Numbered from the stretch's first letter, positions 24,304-35,510 are shown. The stretch is 64,000 bases of DNA from Protopterus annectens (GCF_019279795.1 NC_056743.1:634722755-634786754); one strand, 5' to 3'. Program-made: numbers and translations. The notes: generated by a model from the sequence alone, not told the origin.

Positions 24304-24305
24304 AG
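24243..24305. repeat. (TA)n-(GA)n microsatellite
   Basis: About 38 bp TA followed by about 24 bp GA. Confidence 0.96.
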
Positions 24306-26274
24306 AGACACACTACAGTACACCTTTTCCAGTTACCAGCATTTAAATAACTTACTAAAATGCATTAGCTGATATGTACAACTGTCCTTTGCAATGTCTT
24401 TCAATGTGTCACACCTGTATGAAAACAATAATTCAGCCTTTCACAGATTATTGGCTTGGTTTTTCAGAGAAATTAAAAAGGTATCTGTACATCTGTCCCT
24501 GGAGAGTAAGTATGTTTATTAAATGCCATGCACTGATATGTGAATGCCATGGTTTGGTTACAAGCACCAAAATGTATGAGTTCTAAACTCAGCTGCTTGT
24601 AGATTGCAGCATGAAACCTGATTACTCAAGTGTATAGTGTAAATATGTATAGTCAAACAATAGGTGTAGCCTGACCTTCAACAAGATGACAGCATAGTTC
24701 TACTGCTCTCCTGTTAGGAATTAAATCAATTGAAGAAATAATTATGTTTGGTTTGAAAGTCTGTGGAATGACACCCATTGAATACAAGGGAAGTGAAACT
24801 GGTTTAGATACATTTCAAAAAGTAATGTGAATATGATAACTGATTATTTTATTCAAAAAGTTAATCTTTGAAGAAACTAAACTGAAGGATTACTACAGAA
24901 CTTCAATGAAACAGCAATAGCAAGCAAAGTAAACTCTGACATCACTTCTATCCCATCTACATTTACTCTGATAAGAAAGGTTTTTATATAAAATAGCTAA
25001 ACATAAGAATAAATTAGATGATTTTGAGAAGTGCTCTAGTTGTCAAAATTTAAAGGTAATTAACAGGCACTCCAGAAGAAATAAATAATACAGTTCACCT
25101 TCTTATGAAAGAGGTGATGTTGGACATATTATAGATTGTTGGTAATTGGAAGACTGGAGTTAAAAGCATTACAATTACCAAACAAGAAGAACAGTCCAAG
25201 TCATGCCTTATTTGGTTACAGTTTATTTTTAAAGGAACAGCTGGCGAGAATTTATCAAATGAATGGGAATAAAATGCAGAAATATATGGGCAGCTTATCA
25301 AAGAAGGTTATTTGTGCCATGCAAAATATATTCATCTAGATCAAAAGCTATAGAAAAAGAATGTTTCTACTTCCTTTATTCATCCTGCAACAAGATTGTA
25401 GAAGACTGTTCTTTCATTCAGAAAATGAAGAAAGAAAAATTCTACAAAACAAAAAGGTCTTGACAAAAATGATCTGACTGATTCTGTTAAAAGTAGAGTT
25501 GAATAGTTAGTGACAGAACTCAAATTCACCAAACAGTTAAACCGAAGGAAAACACAAAAACACAAGTCAGGGCTTCAAAATAATTTGGGAACATACCGGA
25601 ATAGGAGCACATCAACAGTTCATATATCTAAGGGAAAAGAAAACTTAATTAAATTAAATTAGATGCTGGATAAAATCATTAGAAACAAGAGAAGACTTCT
25701 ACAATCAAGTGGAAGACTAGACAGATGGTATAGTGTAGCAAGTGGGAAAAAATGGAGAAGATGAAGACGTATTCTCAAGGAAGAAAGAAAAATAATTAGA
25801 AGTTGTGATATCAACTTTTGTCATAAGCTCTGATAAAGTAGAAGAGTACTGGTAGACTTCTTATAGAAATGAAAAAAATAAATGAATAAATAAGAGATCT
25901 ACTGATCGTGACCCAGAGCAGTATAAGAGAGTTACTGGGGAAATAAAGAAAAGATCAAAATAAAGAAGAAACAAGAAAGCCTTGTGTCCTCAGAACTGTT
26001 TCTAAATATGTATAAGATTAAATAGCATCAATAAAAGTTATTTAAAAGATAGTTAAACTTAATAAGAAATATAGCTGTAAGTATGTTAGGAATATTTGAG
26101 TTTTATAATAGGTATTTATTTCAATGAGTATGGAGATATTACGGTGTATAGTGCAGCATAAAAGTTTAGGAGTTTGATTAGTCAATATGCAGTTATTTGT
26201 TCATTTATCTAGTACAGATGTATAAAAGACATTACTATTGATAAAGGAAGTAATTTATTTATAAATGTGTACCA
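24306..26274. other. A-rich sequence without identified gene
   Basis: Purine-rich on the plus strand, with many GAAGA/AGAAA runs from 25400 to 26000, resembling decayed LINE coding sequence, but no ordered domain blocks could be matched. Confidence 0.35.
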
Positions 26275-26282
26275 TACTTCTC

Positions 26283-26568
26283 AACTGTCCAGATTTTCGC
26301 AGAATGTCCAGATTTTTGGTTTACATTTTTTGTCTGTTCCTCATAAAATTTGTGGTTTTCTGGCAAATTGCTAGGAAGGTCACTAAATAATGACATACAT
26401 TTGAGTTTCAGACTTCAAATCCTTCAGAAAATGTACATTAAAACAAACCCAGTTATTCTACCAAGTTTGTAAGAGCAATATTTAAAATATGTCCCTATTT
26501 TTGGGCCTTTGTCCCCCATTCTGTCGCGCTTTGTCCAGATTTCTTGCTCTAAGAGGTTGAGAGGTATG
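26283..26568. mobile_element. hAT-like non-autonomous DNA element (286 bp)
   Basis: Terminal inverted repeats CATACTTCTCAAC (left) and CATACCTCTCAAC (reverse complement of right end). ATGTGTAC flanks both sides (26275-26282, 26569-26576), a perfect 8-bp target duplication. The internal part has repeated TGTCCAGATTTT and CCCTATTTTTGGG phrases and no ORF. The 8-bp duplication points to hAT or another 8-bp-duplicating superfamily; transposase type is not visible. Confidence 0.87.
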
Positions 26569-26576
26569 ATGTGTAC

Positions 26577-27690
26577 TTATCTAATAGTGGTTAAATGAGT
26601 TTTCTTGAGTGAGAGCAGACAGGCATTACAAAAGGATATGTCATTTATTTGTTATATAGAAGTCATAACATAAAATATTATTATGTAATTTGTTTTACTT
26701 TAAAATGTTATTATTTGTTTTTGTTATACAAAATATTCATATAAGACAATGGCTTTAACACCAATTTACTATGCAATGCAATGCAATGTTTGGTGTATTT
26801 GGGATTTTGAGGCTTCTTTTGCTTCACAGATGCAGATCAGATGCAGCTCAATTGATTTGTTGCCATAGCAATGCTGCTGCTTTTGAGACAGTTAAGCTAA
26901 GGCCTTTTGTTTTAAATTGGTTATGTAACAGAGCTTACAGTTAGCTTGAGCATGGAGAAGAGAGAAGAAATTCACTTGCAGCTTAAATTCCTTGAGAGTA
27001 CAGCTCAGCCAGAAAAAAGGGATAGTTGCTTAAGAAAAAAAAATGACATGAATTAATGTGTTTACATCACTCACTTCTAACCACCATATGTTTCTACCAA
27101 GTTTTTTCTTTTGAGTTAATTTCAAGATCAGTTGAAAGAGCAGTACTATGTGCTTATAACATTAGCTTATTGCTCACAATTAAACTTGTAAAGCAGATGT
27201 CCTACTATTAAACATCAGTTTAGCTAATAATGTAAGACACTTCATGTTGTTAAATTTAAGAATAACCATGAAAGATAAACTCTCAGTGCTAACAAGCAGG
27301 TGTCTGGCTTAAAACAAGCTGTTGTCTATGCCATGTATGTATGTCATGATTCTCCAAATGGCTGAAGGAAAAAGGCAGCTAGTTCTTGTATTATACAGGG
27401 ATAAGGCATTGATTACTACTCATAGGACTCAAATTTAAATGGCACCTTGGCTTTTGAGCTGGTAGGGAGCATGGTTATACCCATCATGGGATGGGGACAG
27501 AGTCACGTGTGAGTTGTAGATGTTTTTCTGAGGAATGAGGCAAGCACCTAATCTTGGTGCAGTTGTGTGGTGGATCAACCTGCCAGTTGGCTTTAGTCTT
27601 CCTTTATTAAGTGCTCAAGACCATGCACTTGCATAAAGGGAAGGCATTATGGCCCCCAAAATGCTACAGATAACACTTGCACCTGCCCAG
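26577..27690. other. No recognisable gene
   Basis: AT-rich, no ordered motifs; a GCAATGCAATGCAATG micro-repeat lies at about 26775. Confidence 0.45.
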
Positions 27691-28191
27691 GTGAAGGGTT
27701 GCATTAAATAACATTCTTCCTGGACCTTTCTCTAGCCACTCCCAAACTGCATCTGACACCCTGAGCTACCACCCATACATCCTTACATTCTGCTTTAGAA
27801 CTATCACATCCAAGGATATCTACCCTCTGTTTGAACATATTAAACTTGATAGCCCCCATGGTACTGACAACCTTCAAATATAGTTTATTTATTACTGGAG
27901 AGACAACATCATAACCCCACTGAAACACATCTACGACCTGTGGCATTACACTTAATATTATGCCTAATATCTGGAAGAATGCAATCATAAAACCACTCCC
28001 TAAGAAAACCAGTCTCTCCAATCAAATCAGACTTTTGCTGCATTTGTATTCTCTGGTTTGGAAAATGTCTTTATTAGCAACTCACTCGGCATGAAGCAGC
28101 ACCACTTCTCTCTCAAACACAGCATGACATTTATTCTGGTCACAGCACATCCACAGCAATCTGGACACTCAGCAACAACATTCTTCTTTGA

Positions 28192-28570
28192 ATGGACAAA
28201 GGCCTAATTACTAGAGCCATTTTTATTGACCTTACCAGAGCCTTTGATCTTGTCGATCACTCAGTTCTTCTCGACCATTTCACTGAAGTAGGCATTAGTG
28301 ATGACACACTGCCCTGGTTTAAAAACTACCTTGCGAACTGTCACTTCTCAGTGAATTTCATCTTATCAATGTCTTCACCAGTCTTGCTGCAGGAAGGTGT
28401 CCCCTAAAGGCCTACTCTGGCACCTCTCCTCTTTTCTAAATATACATTAACAAACTCAACCTTTTGACTTACCCCATCTTCCACTCCTGCCTTATGCTGA
28501 TGACATTGCCCTATTCCACTACAGCCATTCTGTCTCTTCTCTTGAACTCGAAATTCAGGCTGATTTTCAT
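28192..28570 (+). pseudogene. L2-like reverse transcriptase fragment
   Basis: Carries motif A (IDLTRAFDLVDH), the GISDDTLPWFKNYLANCHFSV segment, EGVP at motif B where the expected QG is lost at a stop, and a motif C-like ADDIALFHY in another frame. Frameshifts after 28405 and the downstream insertion inactivate it. Confidence 0.78.
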
Positions 28571-28582
28571 GCTCTTAAAAAA

Positions 28583-29202
28583 GGGACTATATTAGATCAG
28601 CGAATGCTTAAAAAAGTGAACGCTAATTGATCGACCTTATGTAAGCGAAAGCTTACAATCTCGAACTGTCAGATCAGCGATTTTATTCCTACAGAAAACA
28701 ATCGCTGATCCAAAACACATACACACAACACAAGCACACCAAACAAACCAAAATCCACACACATACACCTAAAATCTGACACCTAACCCTACACTAAACT
28801 ATGCACACACCACTAACTATCCACTTACCTTAACCCAAACCCTAACCCTAAGGTCCATCACTATCGCACACTCACCTCACCCACTCCCTAACCCTAACTC
28901 ACATAAACCTGCCCTAACCCTCACGTCCACACAATCGCGCACATACCTAACCCGCGCCCTAACCCTAACTCACCTAACCCGCCCTAACACTCACATCCAC
29001 ACTATCACACACTTACCTGAATCTGACCTGTAACTTTCTACCACAGCACTGAAAATACTGAAGCAACAGAAACAGACAACCAAATTCTTTCCCTAGGAAA
29101 AAATGTGGGTTTCTGTTGCTTCGATATTTTGAACATTCGCTTAAATAAGGTCAATCAATCAGCGTTCGCTTGTTTAAGCGTTCACTGATCTAATATAGAC
29201 CC
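28583..29202. mobile_element. Inverted-repeat element C (620 bp) inside the L2-like LINE
   Basis: Left end GGGACTATATTAGATCAGCG and right end, reverse complemented, GGGTCTATATTAGATCAGTG; the arms continue through AATGCTTAAA, GTGAACGCT, AATTGATCGACCTTA for about 80 bp. Flanking TTAAAAAA and TTATTAAA agree at 6 of 8 positions, a possible decayed 8-bp duplication. The middle is C-rich on the plus strand and full of CCCTAACCCTAA-type repeats and CACACA runs. No ORF. Its end sequence is nearly that of element A. Confidence 0.85.
28835..29000. repeat. Telomere-like CCCTAA repeats inside element C
   Basis: Multiple CCCTAA and AACCCTAACCCTAA occurrences interspersed with CACC-rich sequence. They lie internally between the inverted repeats, so this is part of the element and not a chromosome end. 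Confidence 0.8.
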
Positions 29203-29416
29203 TTATTAAATGGGTCAATTATAAAAAAAATTACTGCTAAACTCCTCTAAAATAAAACAATGCTATTTATCACCAGGCAAATGCTCACTTCTATCTCTGA
29301 GCCTCTAAAAATCCTCAGCCATCTTAATAACACTATTAAAAATGTCACTTCATTCAAATACTTAGGGATTTAGTTTGACCCTTTCCTAAATTTGGAACTA
29401 CACCTGAACTATACAC

Positions 29417-29417
29417 A

Positions 29418-29497
<80 letters not shown>
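29417..29497. repeat. (CA)n microsatellite
   Basis: About 80 bp of pure CA within the L2-like LINE remnant. Confidence 0.97.
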
Positions 29498-29500
<3 letters not shown>

Positions 29501-29940
29501 CAACTCTCTTACTATTCTGGGATAATTGGATCTCTCCTTTTCTATCCAGACAATGTAGAAATACCATATGTAACTGGCTCAGGTAGAATGCTGTCTTTCA
29601 CTAACTGCTGCAGCTTAGACAAACATGTATCCACCATTCAGTCCATTTCAAATACCATTTACAGATTCATCACTCTCTCCCCAAGAAATGAACACCACTG
29701 AAAAACAATTGAAAAAGCTAACTGGCTACCTGTGAAACAATGTATTGACTTTCTACTTGCCTCTCAACTATTTAAACGTACCTTCCCTCCACCAGCTTCC
29801 AGAATATTCAAAGAGGCACCAACATACATTAGACATCTTACACACTCATGTCCTCTCCTCTAAGCCCCCAAATTAGGCTTCACTGCACAGACCATGCTTT
29901 CTTAATCCTTGGTCGCAAGCTGGGGGACTCTCTCCCTTCT

Positions 29941-30138
29941 TTTCTTATGTTATTATTGTGTAGCTCTGGTGTTTTTCTTATGTTATTATTGTGTAGTTTT
30001 GGTGTTTTTCTTATGTTATTATTGTGTAGTTTTGGTGTTTTTCTTATGTTATTATTGTGTAGTTTTGGTGTTTTTCTTATGTTATTATTGTGTAGTTTTG
30101 GTGTTTTTCTTATGTTATTATTGTATAGTTTTGGTGTT
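29941..30138 (+). repeat. 33-bp minisatellite, 6 copies
   Basis: Unit TTTCTTATGTTATTATTGTG plus TAGTTTTGGTGTT, six times head to tail with one or two changes in the first and last copies. Because 33 is divisible by 3 it stays open and mimics a repetitive protein on both strands; it is the LINE's 3' UTR. Confidence 0.95.
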
Positions 30139-30215
30139 TTTCCCTGGGCTGATCCTGGAAATGGGTCCAGTGTGATCAGTGCTCTACTCTGGTTAACAAA
30201 TTTAAAATAAATAAC

Positions 30216-30727
30216 ACAGATAAATAGTAAATATGTCCATATTGCCAGGATGCCAACAAGGACACAAGTAACCTTCATGACTGCCTTGATGATGACCCTT
30301 CACAATGGCTCTCACCCCAGTGGATCTTGGTGGATCCCTACCATTAGGGAGTGAATGGGCTTAAGTCTGATTTACAGAGACTTGATTATTAGCAGGTGTA
30401 GAGAAAAAATAACCCTAAAAAAGAAGGAAAAAGGTTTATATAATTAAAAATTGATTTAATTAAAGAAATATATTTTGTTAGTGTTAAACTAAATATTTAT
30501 CACTGTTAACATTTGTCAAAATTAACACAAATATTATTCATTTTGAAAGTTTGAATTTTAATACAATATATTTTAACAGAGTATAAGTGGTTGCTAGCAA
30601 CAAACAAGTATTTTTAAGGTTAAACAAGTATATTGCAGTATTATACAGGAATTTGCTATCATCAACACACTTCTTCATAAGTGCTGTTTTAACTGTTATC
30701 AGTGAAAACAAGTATTTCTCATTATTG
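30216..30727. other. AT-rich spacer, no gene seen
   Basis: Lies between the L2-like 3' end and the target duplication of the PLE1 pair. Confidence 0.5.
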
Positions 30728-31042
30728 TAAAAGGTTTATAATAAAAAAAAGAAGCCAAACACATCACCAAACAGTAAAAACGTCTGTGGTAGAAATCACA
30801 TAAAGCACAAAAAACAAATAGAAACCACAGTAATTATCCACGGCTCCTAGAAGGCTGTAGGGTTCAGGTACACTGAGTATAACCACTATAAATGTCCACA
30901 ACTCCTACAAAACAGAATAATTCCAGTGTACAAGATACATCCAACAATATCCAAACTGTAATATTGACTGTATAGACTGAAAGTCAAAGTAACGTAATAA
31001 AAATCACGAATGCAAACTCATATGGGCAACCAGGTTTAATTG

Positions 31043-31080
31043 AAAGTTAGCACTTTCACCAACAGGCTTCATCAGACTTT
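31043..31080 (-). ncRNA. Hammerhead-like motif in PLE1 left copy
   Basis: Minus strand: AAAGT, CTGATGA, AGCC-TGTT-GGT, GAA, AGTGCT, A, ACTTT. Stem I AAAGT/ACTTT is perfect, the CTGATGA and GAA cores are exact, and cleavage would follow A in the NUH triplet. Stem II is short with one bulged A (GCC/GGT pairing), and stem III is a minimal near-palindrome. Hammerheads in PLE terminal repeats are established for this class. Confidence 0.7.
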
Positions 31081-31336
31081 AAAATATATAAAATTTATCA
31101 CTCCATTCAAATAACACACCAACATTGACCATAAGTTAAAAATCAAGTGACATCACTGCCTCATTTCTTATTAATGAACAATAAAAGCTGTACACATATA
31201 AAAATCCCTAGCACACAAAAACTAGGCTAAAAAAACTTAAAAGCATTTATGTGATATAAGAAGCATCCATGAATGGATAAATATAACAAAAAACATAAAA
31301 ACAAAAATGAAAAAACTAATGCAAAACTAAAGAATA

Positions 31337-33469
31337 TTAATTCCTTTTCCTAATAGATAATCTCCTGTTCTTTAGAACAGGCTTAAGGGGGATCTTATTA
31401 TTAAGCCCAGGGCTAACATCAGCCCTGAACCTAATAATCCATTTTAATTCACATTCTTCAGTATAATTATTAACATCCCCACCACGTAAACGCATCTCAA
31501 TAGACTGTCGAATCATAAAAACAAAAGAATGTGAGGACCCATTAATACTGTGATGTTTTGCTAGAGCATTAGAGGTGAAACCAATACGTATATGATAAAT
31601 ATGATCCCTAATTCGTTCACACAATTTTCTGTTGGTCTTACCAACATAAAAAGCTTCACATGAAACACACTTAGCAAGGTAGACTAGGTTCTCACTCTGG
31701 CAGTTTGTATTGGTGTGGAAGGTATATATTACCCCTGTGGTTGGATGTGTAAAAACACAATCAGTGTCAATGAAAGAACACTGTCCACAATTACCACAGG
31801 GTTCCATATTAACCTGAACGTCCAACCTATCAACATTACGTCTATCCAATGAACGATGACATAGCAACCGTTTCAAGTTCTTCCTATTCTTATAAGAATA
31901 ACTAGGCTTGGGACCAACTATTGCTGCCAAACGTTCATCCAACAACAACGTCCCCCAATGTTTCTCTATGACCCTCCTAATCTCGATTACATCAGACGTA
32001 TAAAACATCGACATTCTCAAAAACTGGCCCTGTCCATTCTCTGGTTGTGCCTCAACATCCATACCCCTATCAGAAAAATAGGGTTTAGCTCTTGTTTGTC
32101 TTAATAGATCTATCTCAGCCATAGCTTCATTAATCACCTTCTGGTTGTATCTACGTTGTACCAACTTGTCACTCAGACTATCTAATTCCTGTCGATACCC
32201 TTCTTCACCTGGGTTCAATCTCAAGGCCCTCATACACTGACCCTTGACTACATTTCCAAAGACAAAATGGGGGTGCATACTCCCACGATGCAGTAATGTA
32301 TTCCTATAACAATTCTTTCTATGTACTGCAGTATTGAGCAGCCCACTAGCAAGTCTCTCAACCTGTACATCAAGAAAAGAAATATTTAATCTAGCGTAAT
32401 CAACTGTAAACTCCAAGTATGGTGCCAATGAATTAATACATAACACAAACTCCAGTAGACTGGACTCATCATCCTTCCGTATTAGGAAGACGTCATCCAC
32501 AAACCGCCTGTAGAAATCCACAGATCGCTTGAATGAGCTCAAGTTGAACAACATTTCCTCTTCCCAACCTGCCATGACTATATTGGCATAGCTATTGGCA
32601 CAAGAAGTGCCCATAGCTATGCCATCATTCTGTATATATGTTTCAGAATTGAACATAAACACATTATTATGTAAAACGATCTCCAAAAACAAAGTTAAGA
32701 GGTCTATCTTCTTACTTCCTAAGTCTGAATGTCTGGACAAATAACAATGAGTTTTAACCACTCCTTCATCATTGGGTATCACAGTAAAAAGACTCTTCAC
32801 ATCCAAAGTGACAAGAACATATGGTTCCTCACTAGTAACATCCTTAATATAGTTATATAAGTCCAAGAGGAACTGCTTGGTGTCCCTCAATATAAAGACA
32901 TTTGAGTCAACAACAGGTCTTAAGTAATGCTCTAAATATAATGAGAAGGGCTCTGTGACCCAACCCCATCTGGCTACAATAGGCCGTAATGGGGGGTTGA
33001 CCAAGGACTTATGAACCTTAGGGAGGCCCTGTATGATTGGTATCAGTGGATTGTCAACCCTCAGAAACCTAAACAAATCAACTTCTGTATCATAACTGCT
33101 CAACAAATCGTTGAGCATACGATACATATCAAAAACCTTTGCTGTTATCCCCTCCATATCAATACGGGTATAAAACCTCTCCTCTCCTAACATTGTCTCC
33201 ATAAGATATACATAATCAACACTATCCATCAAAACAATAGGGCCTCCCTTATCAGCTGGTCTAACTACTATCGATGTGTCATCAATCAATTCTTTCAGGG
33301 CCTTCCTCTGCAAGTAAGAAAGATTATAATTCCTGGGACGTATTCTATTTCCACCACCCATCTGATGTAAATCATTCTCAACCAACTTAGAGAATGTATC
33401 CACAAGGGGGTGCAACACAGGAACATAAGTACTTTTTGGTTTAAATACCGGAGGATCTCCATTATTCAA
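31337..33469 (-). CDS. PLE1 reverse transcriptase/GIY-YIG endonuclease (left copy)
   Basis: An open frame of 710 codons. RT: GLPKVHK (148-154), motif A VTLDVKSLF (220-228), motif B GIAMGTSCANSYANIV (283-298), motif C RRFVDDVFL (321-329, both Asp present), ISFLDVQVER (363-372). A zinc-binding CGNCGQC (558-564) with further Cys at 571, 590, 601 and 604 links to a GIY-YIG nuclease: VYLAKC (596-601), YVGKT (608-612), RIRDH (619-623) and Glu671/672 in NNYTEECELKW. RT plus zinc linker plus GIY-YIG matches the Neptune-like PLE group. The frame opens with TTG at an overlap with the upstream frame and has no nearby ATG, so the true N-terminus lies upstream beyond a frameshift. The product would copy PLE RNA at nicked chromosomal DNA. 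Confidence 0.9.
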   Translation of the reverse strand: MNNGDPPVFKPKSTYVPVLHPLVDTFSKLVENDLHQMGGGNRIRPRNYNLSYLQRKALKELIDDTSIVVRPADKGGPIVLMDSVDYVYLMETMLGEERFYTRIDMEGITAKVFDMYRMLNDLLSSYDTEVDLFRFLRVDNPLIPIIQGLPKVHKSLVNPPLRPIVARWGWVTEPFSLYLEHYLRPVVDSNVFILRDTKQFLLDLYNYIKDVTSEEPYVLVTLDVKSLFTVIPNDEGVVKTHCYLSRHSDLGSKKIDLLTLFLEIVLHNNVFMFNSETYIQNDGIAMGTSCANSYANIVMAGWEEEMLFNLSSFKRSVDFYRRFVDDVFLIRKDDESSLLEFVLCINSLAPYLEFTVDYARLNISFLDVQVERLASGLLNTAVHRKNCYRNTLLHRGSMHPHFVFGNVVKGQCMRALRLNPGEEGYRQELDSLSDKLVQRRYNQKVINEAMAEIDLLRQTRAKPYFSDRGMDVEAQPENGQGQFLRMSMFYTSDVIEIRRVIEKHWGTLLLDERLAAIVGPKPSYSYKNRKNLKRLLCHRSLDRRNVDRLDVQVNMEPCGNCGQCSFIDTDCVFTHPTTGVIYTFHTNTNCQSENLVYLAKCVSCEAFYVGKTNRKLCERIRDHIYHIRIGFTSNALAKHHSINGSSHSFVFMIRQSIEMRLRGGDVNNYTEECELKWIIRFRADVSPGLNNKIPLKPVLKNRRLSIRKRN

Positions 33470-33720
33470 GTTACACCAAAGTCCAGTTTTAACTGGACAT
33501 TGCGTCCAAATAGCTTAATATCTAAAATGGTGTCAGTTAGATTGCTAGTCACTGTGGGTATAAATGTTAGTCCTTTATTCAAGACCTGTTCTTCATTATT
33601 ATTCAAAGCCCTGCTAGATAAATTGACTATTAGTGATTCTCTACCCTTTCCCACATCTTTTTCAAAGTGGGACCCGTGTGGTCTCCCCCTGACCCCCTCC
33701 GTTTCTGTCTCCCTCTGCTG
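33466..33720 (-). pseudogene. PLE1 N-terminal RT segment in the preceding frame (left copy)
   Basis: Minus-strand frame ending ..GLTFIPTVTSNLTDTILDIK, LFGRNVQLKLDFGVT, stop. It aligns with GFKFIPSYKGDTATTILDTK in PLE2, where the same segment is fused in frame to the RT. The TGA stop overlaps the TTG that opens the 710-codon frame (ACTTGAATAATG). Continuation of this open frame beyond 33720 runs through the unique centre and into antisense of the other copy and is not meaningful. Confidence 0.75.
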
Positions 33721-33796
33721 AAGGATCTGTGTCTTTTGTTCATATACTGCTGTTCTATAGGGAAAGGGACAGTAATGGGAGCACTCTGTCCTCCGA

Positions 33797-35359
33797 GTGG
33801 TATCGGAAGGGGTCAGGGGGAGACCACACGGGTCCCACTTTGAAAAAGATGTGGGAACGGGCAGAGTATCACTAATAGTCAATTTATCTAGCAGGGCTTT
33901 GAATAATAATGAAGAACAGGTCTTGAATAAAGGACTAACATTTATACCCACAGTGACTAGCAATCTAACTGACTCCATTTTGGATATTAAGCTATTTGGA
34001 CGCAATGTCCAGTTAAAATTGGACTTTGGTGTAACTTGAATAATGGAGATCCTCCGGTATTTAAACCAAAAAGTACTTATGTTCCTGTGTTGCACCCCCT
34101 TGTGGATACATTCTCTAAGTTGGTTGAAAATGATTTACATCAGATGGGTGGTGGAAATAGAATACGTCCCAGGAATTATAATCTTTCTTACTTGCAGAGG
34201 AAGGCCCTGAAAGAATTGATTGATGACACATCGATAGTAGTTAGACCAGCCGATAAGGGAGGCCCTATTGTTTTGTTGGATAGTGTTGATTATGTATATC
34301 TTATGGAGACAATGTTAGGAGAGGAGAGGTTTTATACCCGTATTGATATGGAGGGGATAACAGCAAAAGTTTTTGATATTTATCATATGCTCAATGATTT
34401 GTTGAGCAGTTATGATATAGAAGTTGATTTGTTTAGGTTTCTGAGGGTTGACAATCCACTGATACCAATCATACAGGGCCTCCCTAAGGTTCATAAGTCC
34501 TTTGTCAACCCCCCATGATGGCCTATTGTGGCTGGACGGGGTTGGGTCACAGAGCCCTTCTCGTTATATTTAGAGCATTACTTAAGATCTGTTGTTGACT
34601 CGAATGTCTTTATAGTGAGGGACACCAAGCAGTTCCTCTTGGACTTATATAACTATATTAAGGATGTTAGTAGTGTGGAACCATATGTTCTTGTCACGTT
34701 GGATGTGAAGAGTCTTTTTACTGTGATACCTAATGATGAAGGAGTGGCTAAAACTCATTCTTATTTGTCCAGACATTCGGACTTAGGAAGTAAGAAGATA
34801 GACCTCTTAACTTTGTTTTTGGAGGTCGTTTTACATAATAATGTGTTTATGTTCAATTCTGAAACATATATACAGAATGATGGCATAGCTATGGGCACTT
34901 CTTGTGCCAATAGCTACGCCAATATAGTCATGGCAGGTTGGGAAGAGGAAATGTTGTTTAACATGAGCTCATTCAAGTGATCTCTGGGTTTCTACAGGCG
35001 GTTTGTGGATGACCTCTTCCTAATATGGAAGGATGATGAGTCCAGTCTACTGGAGTTTGTGTCATGTATTAATTAATTTACACCATACGTGGAGTTTACA
35101 GTTAATTACTCTATATTAAATATTTCTTTTCTTGATGTACAGGTTGAGAGACTAGCTAATGGGCTGCTCAATAATGCAGTACATAGAAAGAATTGTTATA
35201 GGAATACATTACTGCATCGTGGGAGTATGCACCCCCGTTTTGTCTTTGAAAATGTAGTCAAGTGTCAGTGTATGAGGACCTCGAGGTTGAACCCGGGTGA
35301 AGAAGGGTATCGACAGGAATTAGATAGTCTGAGTGACAAGTTGGTACAACGTAGATACA
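33797..35359 (+). pseudogene. PLE1 RT, right copy, 5' part (broken)
   Basis: Plus-strand copy of the same protein: an N-terminal segment in one frame (33797-34039), then the RT frame from 34036 to a TGA at 34516, on to a TGA at 34978, then FYRRFVDDLFLIWKD and a TAA near 35075. Motif A VTLDVKSLF and motif B GIAMGTSC are intact, but three stops separate them. It ends at ..LVQRRYR where PLE2 is inserted (35360). It carries the same ACTTGAATAATG frame change as the left copy. Confidence 0.88.
35345..35359 (+). repeat. PLE2 target-site duplication, left (15 bp)
   Basis: TACAACGTAGATACA, repeated exactly at 39791-39805. The uninterrupted left PLE1 copy has this sequence once at the equivalent place. 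Confidence 0.92.
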
Positions 35360-35373
35360 GAAAGGAGTGCAAA

Positions 35374-35456
35374 GTCAATGGGAGTTCTTTTTTGACAATT
35401 TTGCACTCCTTTCTGGATTTTATTGGGTTTTTGAGTGCTTTTCAGTGTTTGGATAC
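35374..35456 (+). repeat. PLE2 terminal direct repeat, left
   Basis: GTCAATGGGAGTTCTTTTTT .. GTGTTTGGATAC; matches 39711-39793 with a single G/T change in TATTGG.TTTTTG. Partial pLTR, as usual for PLEs. Confidence 0.92.
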
Positions 35457-35510
35457 TCGTTTTCATCGTACTGGTTCAAAGAAGAAATCCTTTAAACTGA
35501 GCGGAGAGTC

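Larger units (their letters stand above)
27690..30215 (+). mobile_element. L2-like LINE, decayed, with nested insertion
   Basis: Plus-strand remnant. WKNAIIKPLPKK (27970) is the pre-RT block, FIDLTRAFDLVDHSVLLDH (28220-28275) motif A, an EGVP segment motif B, DDIALFHY (about 28500) motif C, then ITRQML..SFKYLGI (29260-29370). The 3' end at 30175-30212 is CTCTGGTTAACAAATTTAAA followed by ATAAATAA, resembling the tail at 51290-51315. A 620-bp inverted-repeat element interrupts the frame at 28583-29202, a (CA)n tract lies at 29417-29497 and a 33-bp minisatellite at 29941-30138. Confidence 0.75.

Noticed and set aside
28835..29000. Telomere or interstitial telomere
   Set aside because: CCCTAA repeats lie between the inverted arms of an inserted element and are interrupted by other sequence.
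29848..30278. Repetitive proteins FLMLLLCSFGV and KTPKLHNNNIR on opposite strands
   Set aside because: Both arise from a 33-bp minisatellite in a LINE 3' UTR; the period keeps frames open.
33466..34095. 209-codon minus-strand frame as a single gene
   Set aside because: Only its last third is PLE1 sense sequence; the rest is the unique centre and the antisense of the other arm.
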